Positions 48,192 to 60,698 of a stretch of DNA of 64,000 nucleotides are shown piece after piece (position 1 is the first letter of the stretch; each line of letters begins with the position of its first letter). Below the pieces are notes generated by a model. It was not told the DNA's origin. It made no database searches and saw nothing but the letters and a program-made list of their open reading frames with translations. Source of the DNA: Rhizomucor pusillus (Eukaryota; Mucoromycota; Mucoromycetes; Mucorales; Lichtheimiaceae); assembly GCA_900175165.2 (NCBI GenBank), contig FWWN02000701.1, positions 1,534 to 65,533 on the forward strand. The letters run 5' to 3'. The translations under genes and the position numbers were made by a program.

Positions 48192-51100
48192 TCAATTTTC
48201 AGCATTTGCGCGCTGTGCGGCCTTGAAATACATATTTGCGATGGTCTCACTAGTGGTAGCCTCTTCTACAGTCTTGTCCTCTCTGCTCCGAATATACCTT
48301 GGGAAACGAAGCGATAACCCTTGCCCTTCATCAACGAGTCCTATAGCTGCCTTGTGCACAGGACTCAACTGATAATGCGCATAAGCTGATCAATTCACTA
48401 TGCATTGCATCTTTCACGCTTACCGTAATATCTGCGCCTAATCACCCCAAATTAATATCATAACTTTACAAACTCTGCTCATTTGATTGATGCTTACCTC
48501 TAATTTCCCAAACTTCGGTGGCATCAAACCATACTATAGATCGGCTCTCTATCAATAGAAAGTCACTTATTGTCACGATATGAGCAGACTTACCATCCGG
48601 TACGTGATCTGTAACATAATCATGTCGAGGATGTTGCAGCACACGATTATTTTCCACGGAATAGAATTCCTTCATTTCCTTGTAGAATTTATCGCTAAAT
48701 CCTATTTCAACGTCAGTATTTTAACGGATTTATAAGCGTATTGCTTTGTGATATTACCAGACATGCATTTACAGACGCTCTCCAATGTATCATTATCAGG
48801 ATTATAGCACGCCATTAAGACTGGTGAATACCACCCAGCCTTCCTTCCATTACCATACCAAGCCCCAATTGGCTTTTGATAGTTTCATGTGAGCATATCA
48901 TCAGTGCATTTTCATTCCGCCGCTTACCACAAGATCCAATGAATCGCCAACACCCTCTATGTAGTCCTTCTTCACTTTTAACCAACTTTCCACACGCTTG
49001 TCTAATTCAATTAACTTAGCAAGGAATATTGTCAGCTTTGACCATCGAGCTAATATATACCTGGTTCATATGTTGCTAATAGATCCCTGCTGTTTGTCAC
49101 CACTGGATCATCTTTGGGGTGATCAAGTACTTTGACCATGAGGCCTTCGCATCCTCGATCGATGCTATTTTGAAAAAAGTTTTGGACTTTCTCCATGTTG
49201 TCCTCTATCCCACTTGTTTCGAGCGACGAAACAAAATCAAACTTGTTTGGAACCACAACAAATCGCTCTTTAAGCAGAGACCGTCGCTCGCGGAAAGACA
49301 GCCGTAACAAAGATTCTCTATTGAGGTACATAAGATCTATACATACAAAAAAATCACAATGTAAGATTGGAAGTTAACATTATTCAATAAAATGACTTAC
49401 CGAATGCCAATACACACTTGAATGGTTAAACATTGATTAGTCTCAGAGAAATAATGCAGGATAAATTTGCTAAGATTGACCCTACCACTTGAACTGTAAT
49501 GTTTTCTATTGTGACATTTTTCCGCCCCCTGTTGCTAAGCGTCTGAAATGGCAAAATCTTGCCTTGCTCATTAACGGCGACAATCTCAGCATCCATGATA
49601 AAGGAACTACTGCTATCTAGACGGACTTTGGGAAGCGTTTCCACGATATCTGGATACTTTTCAGTCATATCCTATTCGAAATAACCGTTAGCGTCTCTTG
49701 ATTCTTTTGATGTTGGAAGCTTGTAGAAAGGATGTTGTTTTACCTCTAAGTGACGGCTGTATATTTTGACGCTGCCGTGTTCATCCACATGTATTTGCGC
49801 ACGCTAGAATTCCTTTGATTCAGCCTTGTCGGGTTCAATAGTGAAACCAGTAACTTTTACAACTCAATACCTGTCCATCGTATTTGCATTCGCACACAAA
49901 ATCTCGATTTTTTAGGCGCAGAAACAGGTCAGACAGGTTACGCGTGATTTGACCCAGCATAGGCCGTAAAGGAATACCTATAGAATTTCAGAGTAAGCTG
50001 AAAAGATATAGTTTTTGAAGCCTGAAGTATTGCGTGCTCACCAACTGTCAATCCGCAGCGCTCAAAGACTCGACCAACATCGCCGCACTCCAGCAACCAT
50101 GGCACAATAGCGTCCCAGTTGGGACACTGCGCATAGCATTCCTTCAGTAAGGCTTCCGCCTTTTTGAGCTTTTCCAAGACTTGATCCCGAGAATCAACTG
50201 GTCTTCGTACCAGCGCACCATGAGGCATGTTGTCTGGGTAAGTCAGGACGCACGCTCTTGCCAGTGCAACTAGTACCGTTGTCCGCACTGCACCGATCCG
50301 CAGATGGGCAACACACGTTCGGATAAGATATCGGATCTGTTCGCCTTTGGCTGCCAAGACCAAACGCTTGACCAGGTTTACTTTGGTTTCGACTGAGCCT
50401 TTACCTTTGGCTGCAGCAACCGCATGAAGAGTATCAAAGACATCTTTGACACGTAATGGTTTAGGTTCCACAATCGTGCGCACAGACGTTTTTGCAGCGT
50501 AAGCAACATCCCCCCAATCTCCGTGATCATTATATAGATCCTTTAAAGTCTTGCCCGAGACACCCGATACGGCTTTCAAGACTTTTGAAAGGACAAGAGG
50601 TCCTATACCTAATTCGATGCCTTTGTAAGATGCTCCAATTGCATTCGAACATAGCCAGATTGCCGGTAGAACGTCGTCACGGGTATAGCATAGCAGAACA
50701 CGTAGCATATTGCACAACACGTTGATAATGGTAGTCCTCGTTGTTGTGCTCGAGATCATTACAAATGCCTCGGTCAAAAATGAATATGGGGCAACGACTT
50801 TGCCATCTACGGTGGGCCAGGATGCAACCGAATAGGCCGAAGTATCAAATATTAAGGGATCTGTAGCCAAATCAGGCTGTTGCATATCTTTAGATTTTGC
50901 AAAGAACCCGTTCACAAAAAGTGGTGCTTCTTGCGGTTGCCGCTTTTCCATACTTGGCTCAAGACGCGTAGCAGCAGTGTTATGCGTCTGCTGCTTACTA
51001 GGCATATCGGTTGCGTCTGCTTCGGTTGTATCTGCTGCCAATTTTGACTGCTGCTTTGCAGCAACAGCGACGTTAGCGCTCGATAGCGAGACATTGTTGC

Positions 51101-51284
51101 TTTCATTTGGATTCCCAGCAGATGCTTTTGACATTGATCCAGATCCCAGAAACAAAGGATCGCCGTACGCTTCTTGTTCCAACTGATGCTGCCGTTTCCG
51201 CTGTTGCTCGAAAAAGGCTTCAATGCCTTTTGTCTGTGTTTGGGGTTTGTTATTCTGACGTTTTCGCTTATTGTTGCTCTTCAT
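48192..51284 (-). CDS. CDC9: ATP-dependent DNA ligase I (CDC9/LIG1)
   Basis: Joins Okazaki fragments and repair nicks in the nucleus. Multi-exon, start [20 protein letters not shown], stop at 48194-48192. A degenerate PCNA-binding box (KGIEAFF) lies near residue 19. The first exon encodes the whole disordered N-terminus and most of the DNA-binding domain ([17 protein letters not shown]). The nucleotidyltransferase domain has the active-site Lys in CKYDGQRAQIH, split by an intron, then IMDAEIVAV and [10 protein letters not shown]. The C-terminal OB-fold includes [16 protein letters not shown]. It forms a tight tandem with calcipressin. Confidence 0.95.
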
Positions 51285-51453
51285 TGGCCTTTATAATTAT
51301 GCAAAAAGCATAAATTCTGCTGAATCCGCTGCGAAGAGCGGATATCAAAACCCAAAATCTATTCGACAAACAAAAGCAGCAGCGTAGCTGTTTGTGACCT
51401 TTTATTTTGTGATGCGAAGGTAGGTGCAAAATGAACATAGATACATATATCGT

Positions 51454-52411
51454 TTAAGCATCCTTGACCTTCTTGGTACCACGGAGCAAACCGGTTCGTC
51501 GGGCAGCAATGAGACCAACCTAGATTCCAAGATTAGCATCGAAAAGCATATCCAACATCTTTCGTCTGTTCCACGGCTTTTTACCTTTTGACCGGCAGGA
51601 GCGACACGAGAGACGGTCGAAGCGTGACCAATGTGCTGGTGGTTACCACCACCGTGAGGATGGTCTACGGGGTTCATGGCAACACCGCGAGTCTTGGGCC
51701 AGTTGTTGCGCTTAGCTTTAGCCTTGTGGTAGGCGTTACCAGCCTTCAAGAGGGGCTTGTCGATACGACCACCACCGGCAACGATACCGATAGCAGCACG
51801 GGAGGTAGAGGGAATGATCTTCTTGGCACCAGAGGGAAGACGGACACGGGTACGACCGTCTTCACCGTGACCAATGATGGTGGCGTAGTTACCGGAGGCA
51901 CGGGCGAGAGCACCGCGGTCACCAACCTTCTCTTCGACGTTGCAGATGACGGTACCTTCGGGCATGGAAGACAAGGGCAAGACGTTGCCAATGTTCAAAG
52001 AGGCCTTCTTACCGCAGTAGATGAACTGGCCGGTGTACATGCCTTCAGTGGCGATGAAGGTCTCGGTGCGAAGCTTGTACCTATGTTGATCAACATTAGT
52101 GATTTCTGGCATAATTGCTACCTCGATCGAATCAATGCTCACTTGTAGGGGTCACGGAAGACAACCTAGTTTCAAAACCACTCTTTAGTGCCACATGTCA
52201 CATGTCAGATCGATCGACAATGTAGGCTTACCTTGGCAAGGGGAGCACCTCGTCCGGGGTCGTGAACGATTTCCTTGACAAGACCGCGAATGTAACCGTG
52301 GCGCTCAGCGAAGTCGAAAACACGCAATTGAGCAGCACCCTTGCGTCCAACGGTGTGAGCCTTGAAGACGCTTCCGGCACCTTTTCTCTGGGCACGAATG
52401 ACACGACCCAT
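51454..52411 (-). CDS. RPL2: 60S ribosomal protein uL2 (L2/L8)
   Basis: Large-subunit protein close to the peptidyl-transferase centre. Four exons (52411-52232, 52165-52143, 52080-51585, 51519-51454) give 254 aa, the exact family length. Seen: [19 protein letters not shown], the [21 protein letters not shown] segment and [18 protein letters not shown], with the conserved His used near the active centre. Codon use is highly biased (mostly C- or G-ending), as expected for a strongly expressed gene. Exon 2 is only 23 bases. Ends [11 protein letters not shown]. Confidence 0.98.
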
Positions 52412-53693
52412 CTTTGGCTGCGAAGAAAAGAAACCGTATTAATCCATCCGTCCTTCATTCATCCATCCAACATCCGTCGATCGTCGTATACTGCAGTACA
52501 TTGAGACGTATGCGACGTTGCTATACCGTACCTATCAGAAAGTGGAGAGGAAGTGCATCTTTGCAGCGTTGAACGCTTTTGGCACCCTCGCACAGAGCAC
52601 TTTCCAAACTGGGAATGAATTTCGGTGTCCTCAAGCTTATTGTAAATAATTTTGCGTGAATTTACACTTGCACATTGAGGGATACATGAAAAGGCAAGTC
52701 ATAGTCAGTACATCGGTTCGTTAGCCATGATGATGTATCAAGTCTATGGCCCTTGTAAAATCAGTTGTTGGATGCGCTGTTTGCGCCTACAAGACCAGAG
52801 GAGTATCCCTTTGTGAAAGCAAAATAAGAGCTTCATCCGACTTGCAACCATGACTAGGCGTAAGGCGTTCTGAATAAGTTAAATTGATAAGAATTTTACA
52901 TAGGTATTCCAGGACATTTTTACACTAGAACGAAGACCGATGGATCTATAATCAGCGTACGACGAGTATCAGGACTGAAAAGAGGTATGGAAAACTACTG
53001 TCTCCATCTTCCAATGAATCTCAGTGAAGAGGTCTCGAGAAGATGAAACGTATATTGCTGCGCTACGAGATAAAAAGCCAAAACGTGTAATACATAACAA
53101 ACGCAGGCACGAATATGCCAGGCGACTGTATTTCTCGGTGAATGGTTGACCATTTGGAGACTTTTACTCGTACAATCTGCTGTCTTTGATCAAGATGAGG
53201 CTCATAAGGACGTCTTTGATACAGCAAGCAACCACGGGGACAACATGACATATTTTTACGATACATATTATGAGAAGATATCGCTGGGATGTGCACTGCT
53301 TCGCTTTCTTTCCAGCCGACGCTGAAGCGAATGCATTCTTTGCTTTCGAGCGTTTTAGAGGCGATGCGCCTTGCTCAGTCCATTTTGAATCATATTGAAA
53401 ATATCCAAAGGCGCGTAGAGCCTTCTGGACCTTCCACAAGACCGCGGGGATTATCTGTTGCTCATAGAATCATTTCTTTGGAAGGAGACACTGTGCGGTA
53501 TGCCACAAGCGGACTCAGAAATGGATGTCCGTGTGACACCGTTCGAGCTTTTTGTAAGATTTGTTATGCCTCCCACGCCGAAAACAGCAAATGAAAACAC
53601 ATCGTACTACTGTTTGAATCCCTAGACTTTTTCTGGTATAATTTTCCTGTAAATGTTATTTGCATTCCTGAAGGACAACAGTCGATCAAAGAC

Positions 53694-53711
53694 TGTGCCG
53701 AATTCGGCACA
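53694..53711. repeat. Perfect 18-bp palindrome
   Basis: TGTGCCGAATTCGGCACA is fully self-complementary. A near copy lies 169 bases to the right. Confidence 0.85.
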
Positions 53712-53862
53712 CATATATCCTCCGAAACTGACCGATGGTAGCCAGCAACCACAGGCAATGATGTGAAATTAATTTGGCAGATAGAAGAGATGCAGGGCTT
53801 TATGATGACACCAGCTTTTTATTTCTTCCATGGATTGCGGCGAAGTTATAAGAGTTTGTTAC

Positions 53863-53880
53863 TGTGCCGATTTCAGCACA
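53863..53880. repeat. Near copy of the 18-bp palindrome
   Basis: TGTGCCGATTTCAGCACA keeps the outer five bases of each arm (TGTGC...GCACA) and the same length as the perfect palindrome at 53694-53711. Confidence 0.75.
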
Positions 53881-54607
53881 GGTGGACAAATTAGTATCCA
53901 TTAATTGACAAGTGATCGGTTATTTCACTGCACATCATCGTCAAAAGTCATTATATATCGAAAAGGTTGTAATTCCATTATATCATCAGATTACAGGAAC
54001 ACAACGGATATATCCATTGTAAGTGTCTGCATCAATCGAGGCAATTGAACGCACATTCGAGAACTTTTATACAGCAATAGCTTCGCTTTCGTGAAACGCA
54101 TCAATCAGCAAAGACTATGCGTCAATTGATGTATAGAAGCTTTTTAATGGTAGGTCTGAATTTGCTACAAATAAGGAGTTGATAGTAAGGTTGTATTGAA
54201 AAATTTGAAGCTGCGGGGATACTGCGCAGCGACCAGTTATGTTGAGAAGCGAATAAACGCCGTGTGCGTGGAACAAATAATCATATTAGACCTAAAATGA
54301 TGTATGCTTAGAAAGTTTATCTACCAAATTTGTTTCGGCTGGTACCTCTCTGCAAAACAAGTAACAAAGAAGGGAGAGACTGAGAACATATTTACTTCCA
54401 GCTCTTCGTCTGTCAGCTCCAATGTAGGACTGCACAAAGAAAGGCATTGTTTTGATCCTTGCCTCGGCGTATCTGGACAGGTGTGGCAGTGTTATTCAGC
54501 CCTTTTTCCAGCCCCGCTCAACGTCCCAGAAATAAAACACTGCCTAAAATAAAAAGCTCGATGCACGTTCCTTGTTTGGCGACTCGCTTCTCCTCTTTCT
54601 TTCAACT

Positions 54608-54916
54608 ATGCATCGATCCATTACTCTTCTGCTGCTTACTCTATTGCTGACAGCCGTCACCAGCGCCCTGCCTGTACCGATTGACCGCGTATGGGCGGAC
54701 GAAGACGGGAATGTTATTGCTTTTACAACGACGGAGAACGCGGAGAACATTAGCAAGGCTGAAAATGTCATTTCCAAGGCACCAAAGCAACTCGTTTTCA
54801 ATGCTCCAAGTGAACAAGAGAACAATGAAGACCTTGACAATGAACGCCTAGATGTATCATTCCTTGTCCCATTGGAAGAGCGGCCGCGAGCCTTGGAGAA
54901 GTTCATTTGGTCCTAG
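54608..54916 (+). CDS. Small secreted protein, unknown function
   Basis: Open frame of 102 aa with a strong signal peptide (MHRSITLLLLTLLLTAVTSA), likely cut before LPVPIDRVW. The mature part is acidic, has no Cys, and carries an Asn/Glu-rich stretch (ENAENISKAENVISKA). It ends EKFIWS. Single exon. The lack of Cys argues against a typical defensin-like effector. It could be a precursor of a processed peptide or a structural wall protein; I do not recognise the family. Context gives no hint, since neighbours on both sides are distant. Confidence 0.5.
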   Translation: MHRSITLLLLTLLLTAVTSALPVPIDRVWADEDGNVIAFTTTENAENISKAENVISKAPKQLVFNAPSEQENNEDLDNERLDVSFLVPLEERPRALEKFIWS

Positions 54917-55733
54917 ATGATAAATGCATTCTACTTCACCAATTAATACCGTCCTTCATTACTTTGCATCCTCTCCATATACCACCCCTTACTTCGATCC
55001 CACTGAACCCCTTCTTTTTATCCTGACTACTCTAGTTTTCTCACACCTGTACATACAATGCATATGCAAATATAATCTTTTACCCAGCAATGGGCTCAGC
55101 ACGAGGCTAACGTTGGGCATTCTTTTTTCGTTTGTACAACGCGAAAAAGAGGCTCGAGGTATGGTTATTCCTGCTACGCTCCGACAATTCCTTGTTGCAG
55201 ATGTGCGACAACCTCTACCGTGCTCAGCTCGTATAGCCGACGATGTCAAAACGCTGGCTGCATACGGTCTCCCTATCAAAGCGTTGTATAAACTACAATA
55301 TATCCACCATTGACAATAACGTCGAAAGTTAAAATGTTATGAAACGTTAATTGATCTATCGTACTGCTTGTTCACCAAGAACTTTCGCAAGTCGTAAACA
55401 ACATTTGCACCTTCAGCTGCGAGCATGTAATCTCATAAAGCACTGTAAGCCGTTGAACATGACTTGATGCCTGAGATGTAGCTAGCTAGCTTGTAGAAAT
55501 GCTGTGCGAGAATCTTTTCACTGTAGATAATCCTCGTGGATAGGTTTTATTACAAATAAGCGTTCTTGCCACATATCAACTCTTGGTTATTGCTTTGAAT
55601 TATTTAGAGCTTCGTCCTGTGCACTTTCGACCTACAGAGAAAGTATCTGTAGTTGAATGCATAATGGCATGAATTTGCAAACTTTGCAGCCGGATTTTGC
55701 TCCTTCTCTTTATTACAGCTCGCTCGTAAAACA
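54917..55733. other. Intergenic, 0.8 kb
   Basis: Contains an open frame at 54924-55313 (129 codons) with no domain. Composition is not convincing and it follows the previous stop by only 8 bases, so it is probably 3' untranslated sequence. The rest is MON1 upstream sequence. Confidence 0.4.
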
Positions 55734-57678
55734 ATGCGGGAGCCGATCGCGATACAGCAGAGTACTAGTCCTAGCAGTGCATCGAACGGATCCTCACTGG
55801 CAGACTCGCCTACTTCAAGTTTCTCCTCACATTCTAGTGAAAGCCCTGTTGCTCCCAAAATCACACGTCCGATGATTAGACGGCAATCGCTTATCGATGA
55901 TTCAGCAAACGATTCCAGCTCTACAGTGTGGACACAGCACAGTAAACATCTTTTTGTTTTGAGCAGTGCTGGAAAGCCAGTGTGGACAAGGCAAGCTTCT
56001 GGTTTGGACAGACTTACTGTGTGAATATCTGAAGCTTACAATATGCAACACAGATACGGAGACGAGTCGCGGATATCGCCTTTAATGGGTGTCATTCAAG
56101 CAATCATATCGTTTTTCCAGGACAGTGGGGATATGATAAAGTCCATCAAAGCTGGCGAGCATAAGTTTGTGTTTCTGCATAAAGAACCATTGTATTTTTT
56201 GGCAGTATCCCAGACTGGCGAGTCAGATGCGTTGGTAAGAAGATCAGTTCGAGGTCAAGGGCTTCTGCTTATATTTGACATTCGCATCAGCTACGAGAGC
56301 AATTGCTGTATATCCACAATCAGATCCTTAGCGTACTGACAAGTGTACAACTCACCAAGATATTCCAGCAGAGAGTTAATTTCGACCTACGACGTCTTCT
56401 TGGAGGTAACACAGTCTTCTACTGCTGAAACTATCGTATGTTTTGACCGAACATTATCTATAAGGTACCGAAGTGTTTCTGGATAGCTTATCGGGTCTTT
56501 TTTGTAAAGACCACAGTTTCATGCTAAGTGCTCTCCAGTGCCTGCGGCTCAATCGGTCAGTAAGGGATCAAGCTGGATCTATCCTTTCCAACGGCCGAGT
56601 CAAGGTAAATCTTATGCAATTAAGAGCGATGGTTATTTTACAAACTGCTTAATTGAGGTTATTAGAATCTACTGTACGCGATGATAGTTGCAAAAGGGCG
56701 CTTAGTTACACTTTTACGCCCTCGAAAAAATAGCTTACATCCATCAGGCAGGATCGTTTTATATTTCAATGCAGTAGTATAAATTGCTAACCATTTTGCA
56801 TACATAGATTTGCATTTGCTGTTCAACATGTTGACAGGGTCCACAACGTTCAGGGCTGCAGAGTCTTGGACACCATTGTGTCTACCCAAGTTTAACTCCA
56901 AAGGATTTCTACATGCTTATATTTGCTACGTCGAAAAGGACGTGTCTATTGTGATGATAAGCACAGACAAAGATCGATTTTTTGAAATCAGCGAATGGAA
57001 AACCTCGATTGTCGAAGTAAGTTAATTCCATGGGTAAAGAACAGGCCCATAGCTCTAAAGCAGTATTACTGGTATAATAGACTATGCAAAAACGGAAAGT
57101 GCTGGAACCTATCGTAGCAGCCTCGGAGAAAATCTATACTATTGGTATTTGCCAACGATGTAATAACCTGTATACAACGGTATTTTTAACTCTTCTTTTC
57201 TTTGTAGAAAATATTAGAGCACCCTCGCTGCTCCATTTTTTGTATAAGAGCAAAATACATGTGCAGTTTACGTGTCCGGCATATACCGAGCCATATACCA
57301 ACGAACAGAATCAAAGAAGGTGCGGGTAATAATTAGCGTTCGAGAGTGTTCTCATTCTAAATAGGTACCCGACTAGACTCTTCCATTTGTACCAGCATAT
57401 GCATGATCGAATGCATGCCCGCACACGTCCGTTGAAGCTGTATTATCATGAAAGCGAACAAGAAATTGGATTAGGATGGGTAAAATCATATCTATTGGAT
57501 GGAGATTTCTGCACATGTCTGACGAAGAAGATAATAGATCACGTCTTCCTTTGAGCTCTATGTTATTTTCAAAGCAAACACGCCGAAATCGACCCTTATT
57601 TCCAGTTCGAATCAGCTACTACGATGGATCAAAAGGAATGAAGACAATTTGTTTATTCTAGACTCCCCGGTATTTTAG
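55734..57678 (+). CDS. MON1: Vacuolar fusion protein MON1
   Basis: Subunit of the Mon1-Ccz1 complex, the exchange factor that activates Rab7/Ypt7 on late endosomes. Multi-exon. After a Ser-rich leader, the longin core starts [24 protein letters not shown] and continues [32 protein letters not shown] and [16 protein letters not shown]. The C-terminal block is [15 protein letters not shown]...[18 protein letters not shown] and it ends LFILDSPVF. Intron 1 (55991-56053) requires a GC donor (GCAAGC); the only GT alternative breaks the frame at TRYGDE. The stop codon overlaps the stop of the convergent SBDS gene. Confidence 0.93.
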
Positions 57679-58668
57679 AACTTTTCATCGCCTTCCTCCT
57701 TCTCTCGCAGGTTCATGATCTCGAGTTGTCCTTTTCCCTTTGACTCATTCTGCAAGAGCTCGTTGATTTGACGGTATTTACCGGGATCGACTAGAGCGAT
57801 CTAGTCTCGTGCATCAATATCCTCCGCCTGCTCGTGAAACTATTGTATACATGGTACTTACCAATTCATACTCCCCTGAATCAAAGTCCTCATCTTCCAC
57901 TGATGTAATTAGAGGCGTCAATTTTTCGCGCATCTTTTTCGTTTCTTTGCCTTGCGGTAATGTTACGCGAATTCGCATTTGTGCTCGTTGGATAGGTAAT
58001 ATCTGCTTCTCTTGTAATTGCTTGATAACTTCCAAAGCCTGAGATTTACTGCTTCTCTTTGGATTCACGCTCAAGTGTAGATCCTGCATGGCCTTCTCAA
58101 TCATGGTTACTGTGTAGGGTCGCTTTGTCTGTGGGTTGACGCAATTATCGGTGACGATATTCGCAATGTCCTTCCACATTGATTCCAGTTGATTACTCCT
58201 CTCCTTTTCTGCAATTTGAAGTTCGCCTTTTTTCAATATCTAATAATCGTTCGATGTCAGTACGGTCATTAGCATAAAGCTCATAATTACTCACTTCTTG
58301 GATAACCTTGTCTGTATCATCTGTCTTGAAACATTTCATCAAATCGTCTTTGCTTGCCACTTGACCTTTTGATACGTTTATGAATACACTGTGTACTTGC
58401 AGCACTTCGTCCAGATCTGTCTCACTATGTATATTTTGTCAGCGTTTTTCATATGCATAGGTGGCACACTTTTAGACATACACATTATTTCGCCATTCCA
58501 TAACCTTGTTCTTGTAGCATGCCAGTTCGAACCGCTTTCCGCCTTTTCGTAACCGTACGACGGAAACATTTGTAAGTCTTGAGAGGGTTGCATCAGATTC
58601 AGACCGATTAACAATATGTTCATAGTGTCTACGTACTTGATTTGTGAGTTGGGTTGTTGAATCACCAT
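57675..58668 (-). CDS. SDO1: Ribosome maturation factor SBDS/SDO1
   Basis: Releases eIF6/Tif6 from new 60S subunits together with the GTPase Efl1. Five exons (58668-58637, 58577-58482, 58424-58295, 58239-57862, 57800-57675) give 253 aa, the family length. The order fits: [22 protein letters not shown] (domain I), [25 protein letters not shown], then domain II from [14 protein letters not shown] with the [14 protein letters not shown] segment, and the C-terminal ferredoxin-like domain from [15 protein letters not shown]. Converges on MON1 with a 4-base coding overlap (57675-57678). Confidence 0.96.
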
Positions 58669-59416
58669 GTTTATCGAGTGTGCTCAAGGAATTCGCGGCA
58701 ACTTTCGAAAGTTACGAGTGGCTGTTGAGTTACCGCAGCAGCAGCAGCAGCAAACCCATCCAGCAAAAATTGGTCCAGCAATCAGCTTGCTGTGCTCATA
58801 TATTTCACTTTTAGTTTGAACGCTGGTAAAGTTAACTGACTCTAGGATATTATAGAAAGATCTCGAAATTCAGGCATCAATTCTTCCTATGAAAGCTGAC
58901 AGCAGCAACGCAACTTTTAACCAGAATGTATGCTCAGTTTTCCATGGTTTTCAGTGACACCAATCTTCTGAGCTATCAGGCCGATGGGGGAAAACTATGT
59001 ATCTGATTACATATCATATACACACGCATTGAGAGTATTCAGTAGCCTCAACAGCAAACGGAAGTTAGATTGAAAAAAAAAATAAGCCAGAATCTTCTTA
59101 ACTGAGCTTTGCGACGAGCTCGATAATCGGTATACTGAGAGATTCCAGGACTTATCGTCCTGAATGGGAGGAAGGGGGTTCGTGCGCTGTGGAACTGCAC
59201 CAAACTTTGCTTCCGGACACGCTGAGCCGAGTCGGCTTTGCAGAGCACTGCTAGCATTTTGGGGGGGTGGGATTGCGGGGGAATATGCGTGATCACCATG
59301 ATGCAACGCGTTTTGCGAATTTGCGGCCAGGGCCATGTGCTCAAAGGAAAAACAAAAAAGGATGCATGACGCTTTTATTTTTTCCTTTGCTTTTCTTCCT
59401 TGTTTGCGTCTCACCC
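58669..59416. promoter_or_regulatory. Divergent promoter region of SDO1 and the ADP/ATP carrier
   Basis: Contains a short CAG-type trinucleotide run near 58736-58753 and a pyrimidine-rich stretch just before the carrier ATG, typical of strongly expressed fungal genes. The minus-strand open frame through the right half is a shadow. Confidence 0.45.
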
Positions 59417-60578
59417 ATGGCTGACCAAAAGATCGAGAAACCAAAGAACCAATTTGTCGTGGTACGTATCCGAATTCCTCTCTTCTATCCCTTTTTCGTT
59501 TACAGCCAGAGACCGATGTAAATAACGGCGTATGTAGGATTTCCTCATGGGTGGTGTCTCTGCCGCCGTGTCCAAGACGGCTGCCGCCCCTATCGAGCGT
59601 GTCAAGCTGCTTATCCAGAATCAGGATGAAATGATCAAGCAGGGTAGACTGTCCCATCCCTACAAGGGCATCGTCGAGTGCTTCACTCGTACTATCAAAG
59701 ACGAAGGAGTCATCTCTCTCTGGCGCGGCAACACTGCCAACGTTATTCGTTACTTCCCTACTCAAGCCTTGAACTTTGCTTTCCGCGACAAGTTCAAGCG
59801 CATGTTCAACAAGGACAAGACTAAGGATGGTTACTGGGCCTGGTTTGCTGGTAACTTGGCTTCCGGTAAGCAAGAGTTTAGATAAATAGGAGAAACCGTA
59901 TATTTTCGTGCTCAACGCGCTGTTTGGTACAGGTGGCGCTGCTGGTGCATCGAGCTTGCTGTTTGTTTACTCGCTTGACTATGCTCGTACACGTCTTGCA
60001 AACGATGCCAAGTCTGCTGCCAAAGCTGGTGGCGAGCGTCAATTCAACGGTTTGATTGACGTCTACCGCAAGACCTTGGCCTCTGATGGTATTGCAGGTC
60101 TTTACCGTGGTTTCACCATCTCCTGTGTTGGTATCATCGTCTACCGCGGTCTCTACTTTGGTATGTACGACTCGCTCAAGCCTGCTATGCCAGCTTCTTT
60201 GCAGCAAAGCTTCATTGCTACTTTCTTGCTCGGATGGGCTGTGACTACTGGTGCCGGTCTCGGTAAGTAGCATGATAACCATGATCACATAGTTTCCACG
60301 GTGCTAACCATATTCTTCTTTCTCCTTTGTTTTCCTTAGCTTCATATCCTATTGACACTGTTCGTAGACGTATGATGATGACCTCGGGTGCTGCCGTCAA
60401 GTACAAGTCTTCGCTGGCTGCATTCCAAGAGATTATTGCCAAAGAAGGTACCATGTCCCTCTTCAAGGGTGCCGGCGCAAACATTCTACGTGCCATTGCT
60501 GGCGCTGGTGTGTTGTCTGGTTACGATAAGCTCCAGGTATTGCTCTTTGGCAAGAAATACTCGGGCGGCTCTGGTTAA
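59417..60578 (+). CDS. AAC: Mitochondrial ADP/ATP carrier
   Basis: Inner-membrane exchanger of cytosolic ADP for matrix ATP. Four exons (59417-59461, 59538-59865, 59933-60262, 60340-60578) give 313 aa. Three carrier repeats are visible, each with a P-x-D/E-x-x-K/R motif: [15 protein letters not shown] and YPIDTVRRR. The last continues into RRRMMM, the diagnostic signature of ADP/ATP carriers. Codon bias is strong, matching high expression. Converges on BYR4 with about 120 bases between the stops. Confidence 0.98.
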
Positions 60579-60698
60579 AGACCTTGAGTGGAAAACATAT
60601 AATATATATCATTGTTTGGATAAAATATAAAGAGATACACACAAAAGAGACTAGGAAAAGAGATCGAGTCCATGCAGAGTCAAACGCATTTCTTGATG

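Larger units (their letters stand above)
52412..54607. other. Gene-poor region, 2.2 kb
   Basis: Starts with the RPL2 promoter. Open frames at 53164-53439 (minus) and 53289-53594 (plus) overlap each other and show no domain. The region holds two related palindromes, entered separately. No RNA gene or transposase recognised. Confidence 0.45.

Noticed and set aside
51588..52148. Long plus-strand frame opposite RPL2
   Set aside because: Codon bias of a highly expressed gene leaves few stops on the opposite strand; the minus-strand frame is plainly uL2.
53164..53594. Two overlapping opposite-strand open frames in the gene-poor region
   Set aside because: Neither has a domain, a convincing start context or coding composition; they appear to arise by chance.
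54924..55313. A 129-codon open frame after the secreted protein
   Set aside because: It begins 8 bases after the previous stop, lacks any domain and is probably 3' untranslated sequence.
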